Shown: in pieces, positions 56,147-64,000 of the stretch
How positions within the stretch are numbered: position 1 is the stretch's first letter
How the letters are laid out: every line of letters begins with the position of its first letter
Origin: CANKHA01 sp963731585
GTDB lineage: Bacteria > Pseudomonadota > Alphaproteobacteria > Rhizobiales > Xanthobacteraceae
Direction of reading: 5' to 3'
Assembly (NCBI GenBank): GCA_963731585.1
Contig: CAVSWC010000010.1
Location: 173,511 to 237,510, forward strand
DNA: 64,000 bases
The notes under the pieces: generated by a model
Databases searched by the model: none
What the model saw: the letters and a program-made list of their open reading frames with translations, nothing else
What the model was told of the DNA's origin: nothing
Translations under genes and position numbers: made by a program

Positions 56147-59100
56147 ATGGGTATTTCCGAAACTCTGCATCCGAAGGCCGGTCTTCACATCGCTGGTCAC
56201 GATGACGATTATCGTGTTCGGCGTCTTTGCCTACCGGCTGCTGCCGGTCGCCGCTTTGCCATCTGTCGAATTCCCGACCATTACCGTCAACGCCAACTTG
56301 TCCGGCGCCAGCCCGGAGACGATGGCCGCGTCGGTGGCTGCGGTGATCGAGCGCGAGCTCTCGACCATTTCCGGCATCCGAGCGATTACCTCGACATCTA
56401 CGCTTGGCCGCACCCGCATCACCGTTCAGTTCGATCTGGAACGCGATATCGATGGAGCTGCGCTCGACGTGCAGTCGGCGCTATCGGTTGCAAATCGGCG
56501 CATGCCGCCCGAGATGACGGACGCCGCCGAGTTTTCGCAAGGTCAATCCCGGCGATTTCTCCATCCTGGTGATCAGCCTGCGGTCGGCGACGCTGCCGTT
56601 GTCGACGGTGGATGAATACGCGCAGACTCGTGCTGGCCCAGCAGATTTCGCAGCTCCCCGGTGTGGCGCAGGTCGAGGTCAACGGCTCGCAGAAATTCGC
56701 GGTGCGCGTGCAGGTGGACCCGATCGCGGCAGCGGCGCGCAATATTTCGCTGGAAGAAATCCGCCGCGTCATCATCCAGACCAATTCCAATTCGCCGGTC
56801 GGTACACTGTTCGGCGACAAGCAGAACACCACCTTGGTTGCCACCGGTGCCATGCGCCGGGCGGACGAATACAAACGGGTGGTGGTCGCCTATCGCAATG
56901 GCGCGCCGGTCAAGCTCGACGAGATCGCGCGCGTCGTGGACGCGGTTGAGAACGACAAGATCGCGACCTGGTTCAATGATGAGCGCGCCATCGTGCTCGG
57001 CATTCAGAAGCAGCCCGGCGCCAACACCATCGCTGTTGTGGATTCCATTCGCGAGCGCCTGGAGCAATTCCGCAAACAGGTGCCCCCGGCGATCTCCATT
57101 GAATTCCTCAACGACCGCTCGATTTCCATTCGCGAGTCGGTGCATGACGTGCAGGTCACCCTGGCGATCGCGGTGGCGCTGGTCATCCTCGTGATCTTCC
57201 TCTTCCTGCGCTCGATTCCGGCCACCATCATTCCGGCGCTGGCGGTACCGGTATCGCTGATCGGCACATGCGCGATAATGTACGCGCTTGGATTTTCCAT
57301 CAACAACATGACGCTTCTGGCTTTGACCCTGTCGGTCGGCTTCGTGGTCGACGACGCCATTGTCATGCTGGAGAACATCGTCCGCCATATCGAAAATGGC
57401 ATGCGGCCGTTCGAGGCGGCGCTAAAGGGCGCGCGCGAAATCGGCTTCACGATCGTGTCGATCACTTTCGCCTTGATCGCGGTGTTCATCCCGGTGTTGT
57501 TGATGGGAGGGATCGTCGGCCGCGTTTTCCGAGAATTTGCTGTCACAGTGGCGGTTGCCATTTTCATCTCGGCATTCGTGTCGCTGACGCTGACGCCGAT
57601 GCTGTGCGCGCGCGTGCTGCGCCACCATCGCCCGGATGAGAAGCAGAACGTCCTCCTGCGCGCCTTCGAAGCGCTCTTCCAAAGCGCCTTCCGCGGTTAC
57701 GAACGCTCGCTGAAGTGGGTACTGGCGTACAAGCCGTTGATGCTTCTGGTGACCCTCGGGACGCTGGTCGCCACCATCGTGCTCTATATGGCAATCCCGA
57801 AGGGTTTCTTTCCGCAGGAAGACACCGGCTTCATTTCCGGCAGCACGGAAGGTAACTCCGATATCGCGTTCCCGGCGATGGCCGAGGTGCAGAGAAAGGT
57901 CGCTAAGATCGTCCGAGACGATCCCGCAGTGGAGACGGTGAATTCGACCGTCGGCCCGACCGGCGCCAATGCGGCCGCCAATTCCGGCCGCCTGTTCATC
58001 AAGCTGAAGCCGCGGGCGGAGCGAACCGAAACAGCCAACCAGATTATTCAACGGCTGCGGCGGACCGCCAATACGATCCCCGGCATCAAGGTGACGTTCC
58101 AGCCGGTCCAAAATCTGAACATCACCGGCCGCTTCTCCAAGAGCCAGTATCAGTACACGCTGCAGTCCAGCGATACCGACGCTCTTTACGCCGCGGCACT
58201 GGCGCTGGCCGAGAAGATCGGCAAGATTGACGGGCATCGTCGACGTCGACACCGACCTCGCGATCAAGAATCCGCAGATGACGGTGGAGATCGATCGCGA
58301 GCGTGCCGCGATCTACGGCATCTCGATCGAGCAGATCCGGCAGGAGATGTTCAACGCCTTCGGCTCGCGCCAGGTGGCGACGATTTTCACGTCTGACAAC
58401 GACTATGCGGTCATTCTGGAAACCAAGCCGGAATTCCAGACCGATACATCAGCGCTCTCGCGCATCCACGTCAAGACAGCGAGCGGCACGTCGGTGCCGT
58501 TGGAAGCGGTGACACACATTACGCCAACAGTTGGCCCGCTCCTCGTCAACCATCAGGCTTCGCAGCCGGCAGTGACGATCTCTTTCAACCTCGTTCCCGG
58601 GATTGCGCTTGGCACTGCGAAAGACGCGATCGATGAAATCGCGCGCGACACAATCCCGGCGACCGTGGTGGGTGGCTTCCAGGGAACGGCGCAGGTCTTC
58701 GAAGACTCGCTGAAGGGCCAGCACATCCTGCTGCTGGCGGCTATCTTCGCCGCCTACGTGCTGCTCGGTATTCTGTACGAAAGCTTCATCCATCCGATTG
58801 TGATCATCTCCGGCCTGCCATCGGCCGGCGTCGGCGCGCTGCTGACCTTGATGGCCTTCAAGATGGACCTGTCGGTGATCGCGATGATTGGCATCGTAAT
58901 GCTGGTCGGCATCGTGATGAAGAACGCCATCATGATGATCGATTTCGCGATCGTGCGCCGGAAAGTCGGGATTAGCCGCGGAGGCGGCGATCCGCGAAGC
59001 CGCTTCGCTCCGTTTCCGGCCGATCATGATGACGACTTTCTGCGCCATCCTTCGGCACGCTGCCGATCGCGCTCGGTGCCGGCGCCGGCGCCGAGCTGCG

Positions 59101-59287
59101 CCAGCCGCTCGGTATCGCGGTGGTCGGCGGGCTGTGCGTGTCCCAGCTGCTCACCCTTTACATAACGCCGGTGATCTATACCTACCTCGACGGGGTCGAC
59201 CGTATGCTCAAGCGCCGTCTCGATCCGCCGAAGGAAGAACTGCCGGAAGAAGAGCCGGCCGAGCCGCGCCCGATCGCCGCCGAGTAG
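56147..59287 (+). CDS. RND multidrug efflux permease (MdtB/MdtC type), multiply frameshifted
   Basis: About 1046 residues. After a first shift the text RRPVFTSLVTMTIIVFGVFA is the first helix. GFVVDDAIVMLENIVRHIEN carries the proton-relay aspartates of TM4, and the large loops, GFFPQEDTGFISGS and GIVMLVGIVMKNAIMMIDFA (TM10-11) are in order. The end LAAEAAIREAASLRFRPIMM is typical. About six frame changes (near 56165, 56530, 56625, 58230, 58965 and 59045) are explained mainly by single extra bases. It pumps drugs or other amphiphiles with the adaptor upstream. Confidence 0.9.
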
Positions 59288-59408
59288 CCCAAGCCGCCGG
59301 ATTGCGATGCAGCATGCGGCTGACAGGCCGCGCGCCGGACTGGATTGCGCGCGGCAGCGGGGCCGCATAGCATCGGCCACCTTTTTCATCACGGGCAGGT
59401 CTTAAGCG

Positions 59409-60474
59409 ATGGCGTACAACATTCTCCTACTGGGCGCGTCCTATGGATCGCTGCTCGCCTCCAAGCTGCTGTTCGGCGGCCATAAGATTCACCTGGTATG
59501 CCTGCCGGCCGAAGCCGACCTGATCAACGCTGAAGGCTTCAAGGTGCAGCTGCCGGTGCGCGGCCGAGCCGAGCCCGTCCTGCTGGAATCGCAGAAGTTG
59601 CCGGGCAAAGTAACGGCGGGACCCGCGGCTGGGGTCGAGCCGAAGCAATATGACCTCGTCGGCCTGTGCATGCAGGAGCCGCAGTACCGCTCAGCTGGTG
59701 TTCGTGAATTGCTCGACGCCGTCGGCCGGTCGCGCGTGCCTTGCATGTCGATCATGAATATGCCGCCGCTTCCCTACATGAAGCGCATCCCGGGGCTGGA
59801 TCACGCGGCGCTGGAGCCGGCCTACACGGATGCCGCGCGTTTGGGACTCGATCGATCCGAAGAAGATCACGCTCAATAGCCCGGATCCGCAGGCGATCCG
59901 CCCGCCCGACGGCAAGGCAAACGAACTGCTGGTCACGCTGCCGACCAACTTCAAATGCGCGCGCTTCGAGGATGCAAACGACACCGCGATCGTGCGCCAG
60001 CTCGAGAAGGACGTAGAGGGAGCGCGCTTCGACACGCCCGAGGGCAAGATCGAGCTGCCGGTCAAGCTGAAGCTGCATGATTCGATTTTCGTGCCGCTCG
60101 CCAAATGGGCGATGCTGCTGGCCGGCAATTATCGCTGCATCACCAAGGACGGCATGCGCACGGCGCAGGAGGCAGTGCACAGCGACATCGAGACGTCACG
60201 CTCGGTTTATAATTTCGTCAACGACCTGGTGGTCAAGCTCGGCGCCGCGCCGGGCGATATGGTGCCGTTCGAGAAATATGCCGCCGCTGCGCAAAGCCTG
60301 TCGCGTCCGGCTTCCGCCGCGCGCGCGCTCACCAATGGCGCGCCGAATATCGAGCGCGCCGACAAGCTCGTTCAGCTCGTCGCCAAGCAAAAGGGCCTAA
60401 GTCATCCGGTGATCGACCAGATCGTGGCATTGGTTGACTCGCGGCTTGCGGCAAACAGGAAGAAAGCGGCTTAG
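59409..60474 (+). CDS. ketopantoate-reductase-like (PanE/ApbA) protein, one frameshift
   Basis: MAYNILLLGASYGSLLASKL is a Rossmann start with the G-A-S-x-G turn. The C-terminal half (HDSIFVPLAKWAMLLAGNYR, AVHSDIETSRSVYNFVNDLV) is helical, as in PanE-type enzymes. One extra base near 59840 splits it. The canonical catalytic Lys and Glu could not be placed with certainty, and the protein is longer than PanE (about 354 residues), so it is probably a paralog with another substrate. Confidence 0.65.
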
Positions 60475-60500
60475 CTCGCTATCTAAATAGGAGAATGCAG

Positions 60501-61768
60501 ATGGCAATTTCATCACGTGCGACATTGATGTTGGCGGCGACATTGGCGCTGCTACCGCTCTCCGCCCAGGCGCAGGCTCCCGTCACCGGGCTGCCGGACG
60601 GTAACGGCAAGGAGCTGGTCGCGGGGATGTGTATCGGCTGCCACCAGATCGAGCAGATCACGCGCAGCTCCGGCTACAGCCGCGAGCACTGGAAAGAGCT
60701 GATCGGCACGATGATCGATCTTTCGCCTGATCAGAACACGCAGTCCGCGATCACCGAATATTTGGCCGAAAAATTCCCGCCGAATACGCTGCGCGCGCCA
60801 AAAATAGTGCCGGGGCCCGTGCAGGTCGAATTCAAGGAATGGCAGACACCGACGCTTGGACAACGCACGCGCGATCCGGTCGAGGCGCCGGACGGGACGA
60901 TCTGGTGGGTCGGCCAGTTCGGCAATTTGATCGGTCGGCTCAATCCGGCGACCGGCGAGATGAAGGAATACCCGCTGCCGCCGAACGCCAATGCCCCATA
61001 CCGTCACGGTCGATGCGCAAGGCAACGCCTGGTACAGCGGCAACAGGAACGGCACGGTCGGCAAGTTCGATCCGGCCACCGGCAAGAGCCACCGAGTACA
61101 AGATGCCCGACCCCAAGGCGCGCGATCCGCACACCATCGAGTTCGACCGCCAACGGCATCATGTGGTTCACGCTGCAGCAATGCCAACATGATCGGCCGG
61201 CTCGATCCGCGCGACCGGCGATATCAAGCTCGTCAGCACGCCGTACCGGATGCGCAACCCTACGGCGTCAAGATCGACGCCGACGGCATGCCGTGGGTGT
61301 CGTGCAACGGCGCGCCTTGCCTGATCAAGGTCGATCCCGCGACATGGCGCTGACGGAAGTCGACTGCCGGTTGCGGGCACGACGGTGCGGCGCCTCGACA
61401 TCGCTGAGGACGGCATGATCTGGTACGTCAATTCGGGGCAGGGCAAGCTCGGACGCTACGATCCGAAGTACGCGCGAAATCCAAGGAATGGGATTCACCG
61501 AGCGGGCCGGAGTTCGCATCCTTATGCCATCGCCGTGGTCAACGGCATCGTCTGGTACAATGAATTCGGGCATGCGGCCGGATCCGCTGGTGCGCTTCGA
61601 TCCGCAGCACCGAAACCTTCCAGAGCTGGCCGGTACCCTCGGGCAATGTCTATGCCGGCATCATCCGGCATATGCGGGCGACGCGCGACGGCAGTCTCCT
61701 GATCCACCAGACGCAGCACCAACCGTATCATGCGGGTGACGGAGAAGCGGCGCGCGGCGAGCCGCTAA
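60501..61768 (+). CDS. cytochrome c domain fused to virginiamycin-B-lyase-like propeller, frameshifted
   Basis: AGGAG lies seven bases before the ATG at 60501. A signal peptide (LAATLALLPLSAQAQAPVTG) is followed by a heme site GMCIGCHQIEQITRSSGYSR. A propeller of Vgb type follows: DGTIWWVGQFGNLIGRLNPA, ATGEMKEYPLPPNAN, DAQGNAWYSGNRNGTVGKFD and GIMWFTLQ. Each blade follows the W-x-x-x-x-x-x-IGR-x-DP pattern. At least seven shifts interrupt the second half. The corrected end is MRVTEKRRAASR at 61768. Probably a periplasmic redox-linked protein. True antibiotic lyase activity is doubtful. Confidence 0.75.
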
Positions 61769-61830
61769 ATTAGGCGACCTTTCGCACCATCTTCTCCAGA
61801 TGGGCGACGGCCCGGTCGACACGCTGCCGT

Positions 61831-62851
61831 TTACTGCGCCCGCACCAGATGGCGCGTGCGTTCCACGATCTTCGGCGGATATTGGTAAAGACGGCGCAGA
61901 ATGTCTTCCGCTTCTTGCGCCAAAATCGGCTGTATCGGCAGGCCGGACTTTTGCGCGTCCGCCAGTAGCTCCGGATCCTTCAGCATCTTCTCGAAAGCAG
62001 TGCGTAATATCGCGAGACGCTCCGGCGGCAGGTCGGGCGGCGCGATAAAGGGACGGCCGAGTGAAAGCCGCGACAGCAAGAGCTCGATCACCTGCCGGTC
62101 CTGTTCTTTGGTGACATAGTCCAGCACGCCAGGCACGTCCGGCAGCTTCGGGTCTTTCTGCAGGGTCATCTGCACGATCAGCTTCATCTGGCCTTTGGCT
62201 ATCTGGTCCTCCACATAGGCGCGGGCGTTGGCGGAATAGCCGGTAATGAACAAGCCGTGCAATTCGCCGCGCTCGATCGCCAGAAAAATCTCCGGCTGCG
62301 CCTTGTAGATCGGGATCACCTTGATGCGGGTGCCGAACAGCTCATTGAATAACCGGACATAGGTGGCGGCATCGTTCTCGCTGCCGGTGGAGCCGAAGAA
62401 CAGCTCGGTCTTTTTGGCATCTTCCACGGTTTGCGCCGGCGCCTTGGTAGAAACCACCCCCATGCCGGCTTCGCGCGCCATGCTGCCGAGCCAAGTGAGC
62501 TTGAGCGGATCGAAGCGCGCCTGGGAGTCCTCGCCGTAAAGCAGTGGTGCGGTTGGGATCGCGCGGTCGAACAGGGCGAAGACGGTGCCGTCTCTCGGCG
62601 CGATATTGTAGGTGTGATTGGCCGCCACCATTCCGCCGGCGCCCGGCATGTTCTGCACCACGATCAGTGGGCTGGCCGGGGATGTGCTTGCCGATATGGC
62701 GCGCGACCATGCGGGCATAAGCGTCGTAGCCGCCGCCCGGTCCGGTGGGTGCGATGATGGTGACCGTCTTGCCGCGCCAGAATTCGGTTTCCTGCGCAAC
62801 AGCCGGCGACAGGCAGGCGCCGAGCCACAGCGCCGCACCGGCACAATTCAT
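61831..62851 (-). CDS. Bug-family (TctC-like) periplasmic binding protein, one frameshift
   Basis: A signal peptide at MNCAGAALWLGACLSPAVAQ leads to ETEFWRGKTVTIIAPTGPGG and GYDAYARMVARHIGKHIPGQ, the start of Bug receptors. A shift near 62680 leads to LIVVQNMPGAGGMVAANHTY, the most conserved part of the family. The rest to LRRLYQYPPKIVERTRHLV is intact. It binds small carboxylates or aromatics for a tripartite tricarboxylate transporter. No tctAB genes are visible, as is common for orphan Bug proteins. Confidence 0.85.
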
Positions 62852-63031
62852 CAGAAAAGCCGACGAAAACAGTCGCAGGATATGACCTCGGGTTTACGGC
62901 CGCGCCATGGGCCGCCCCATCATTAGCGGAAGTTTGAAGCTGTCAATGCGGCGAAGGAGGGTAGGGCATGTCCGGCGGCGAACAGGCTCCTACCGAATCA
63001 AGCCCGGGACAGGCTTTCGCCGGATCATGCG

Positions 63032-63373
63032 CTAAAGCGAGAAGCTGGTGCCGCAACCGCAGGAGGCTGTCACGTTCGGGTTATTCACCTTGAACGAGGC
63101 GCCGATCAAGTCGTCCACGAAGTCGATCTGCGAACCCGCCAGATATCCGAGCGAGACCGGATCGATCAGCACCGTGGCCGCCTCGCGCGTGATCACGAAA
63201 TCATCGCTGGCCTGTTCATGTTCAATGTCGAACTTGTATTGGAATCCGGAACAGCCGCCGCCCTCCACGCTCACGCGCAGTTTGGCGCCCGGCGCCTCGC
63301 GGCCGAGGATCTCGCCGATTTTGCGTGCCGCATCTTCGGTGACGATGACTGCCGCGCTCATTCCGTGACTCAT
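63032..63373 (-). CDS. erpA: iron-sulfur cluster insertion protein ErpA
   Basis: A 113-residue A-type carrier. VTEDAARKIGEILGREAPGA starts the fold, VEGGGCSGFQYKFD contains the first cysteine, and ASCGCGTSFSL at the end the other two. It delivers 4Fe-4S clusters to enzymes such as IlvD. The start may be at MSAAVIV four residues later. Intact. Confidence 0.9.
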   Translation of the reverse strand: MSHGMSAAVIVTEDAARKIGEILGREAPGAKLRVSVEGGGCSGFQYKFDIEHEQASDDFVITREAATVLIDPVSLGYLAGSQIDFVDDLIGASFKVNNPNVTASCGCGTSFSL

Positions 63374-63436
63374 CTGCTGTTGCGGCCTGATATATAAGGC
63401 TTATTTCAGCGGCGGCAAGGCCGGCGGCGGCGGTGC

Positions 63437-64000
63437 CTATTTGCCGCCCTTCAGCAAATCGCGGACTTTCCTGGCCACGTCCATGCGCACGCGCATTTGC
63501 CAATCAATGTCGGTGTAGTCGGAATATTGCACGCCCGGCTTGGGGATGACGCGCGGATCGAGGAAGGATTCGTCGGTATCCGTGCGCATGGTCGCGGCCT
63601 GCGCATTTTTCGAATAAAGCTCGAGCGCCTCTTTTCCCGCCATCCAGTTCACGAATACCTTCGCGGCATTCGGATGCGGCGCCTTATTGGCGACGCTGAG
63701 CAGGGACGGCGCCGGGGTGACGCGGTTCTGAATACCGTCGAGCTCAAACAGCTCCACAAGTTTGTAGCCCTCGTTCACCAGCGCGCGCATGTCGTCGATA
63801 TGACAGGTCAGGCAGATCGGAGCGCTGCCGCGCGCGAGCCAGTCGCTCAGCTGGCGGCGGTCGCGCTGCACGATGGCCTGCTGGTCGATATAGAGCTGTT
63901 TGACGAATTCCGGGCCGATCTGGGTGTAGAAATGCGCCGCACTGCCGGCGCCGGCTCCGCCTGCAGCGGCCGGGTCCTCGGTGGCGATCTTGCCCTTCCA
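63437..64000 (-). CDS. ABC transporter extracellular solute-binding protein (partial)
   Basis: The frame is open from the right window edge to the stop at 63437. WKGKIATEDPAAAGGAGAGS, the first visible residues, is the mid-domain of family 1 or iron-type binding proteins. PICLTCHIDDMRALVNEGYK, NKAPHPNAAKVFVNWMAGKE and LELYSKNAQAATMRTDTDES are typical of the C-terminal lobe. About 187 residues are visible and the N-terminus lies outside. Ligand unknown. Confidence 0.8.
   Translation of the reverse strand, partial: WKGKIATEDPAAAGGAGAGSAAHFYTQIGPEFVKQLYIDQQAIVQRDRRQLSDWLARGSAPICLTCHIDDMRALVNEGYKLVELFELDGIQNRVTPAPSLLSVANKAPHPNAAKVFVNWMAGKEALELYSKNAQAATMRTDTDESFLDPRVIPKPGVQYSDYTDIDWQMRVRMDVARKVRDLLKGGK

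Overview
The window looks like a chromosomal segment of an alphaproteobacterium of the Hyphomicrobiales, most like Bradyrhizobium and its relatives. Three things point there: the housekeeping block (protein-isoaspartate methyltransferase, tolC, popZ/DUF2497, valS, ilvD, exoR, xthA, erpA), many small conserved genes typical of that group, and a dispersed intergenic repeat whose spurious translation begins MSAFG-x-KADI.

Layout. 1-3.9 kb: surface-polysaccharide genes (a Wzx-like flippase running off the left edge, a CelD-like GNAT acyltransferase, a divergent FAD oxidoreductase). 3.9-44.2 kb: an accessory region of low coding density. It holds broken genes (TadG-like pilin-associated protein, arsenate reductase, arsenic-linked aquaporin, integrase, resolvase), small Bradyrhizobium-type genes, an orphan YadA-like head protein, a metzincin protease carrying HAF repeats, two-component proteins, a potassium channel and an HD hydrolase. 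Inside it, 17.54-23.82 kb is a GC-rich mobile-element cassette (XRE regulator, ImmA/IrrE peptidase, DUF5659 protein, toprim primase-like protein, P-loop ATPase, TubC_N-like protein and two overlapping accessory genes), bounded by an inverted repeat of about 200 bp. At 42.5-44.2 kb a large serine recombinase reads into a tRNA-Asn gene, the classic right end of a tRNA-targeted island. 44.2-64 kb: dense core genes, continuing with an RND efflux pair, a ketopantoate-reductase-like protein, a cytochrome c/virginiamycin-lyase-like protein, a Bug-family binding protein, erpA and the end of another binding protein.

Sequence quality matters here. Many otherwise well-conserved genes, including essential valS, are split by single-base shifts. 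In the GC-rich genes that I traced codon by codon, nearly all shifts are explained by one extra base. I read these as probable uncorrected long-read errors and give one span per gene with the shifts noted. The accessory region shows real decay as well (internal deletions, truncations, partial duplications), so the two causes are mixed there.

How parts may work together: the cassette carries replication, regulation and accessory functions but no recombinase, while the recombinase at 42.5 kb stands alone. They share base composition and a TGTTTAG/CTAAACA inverted motif in front of their first genes. A remnant of a cassette gene lies at 38.9 kb. I infer that they are pieces of one element, or of related elements, separated by rearrangement.
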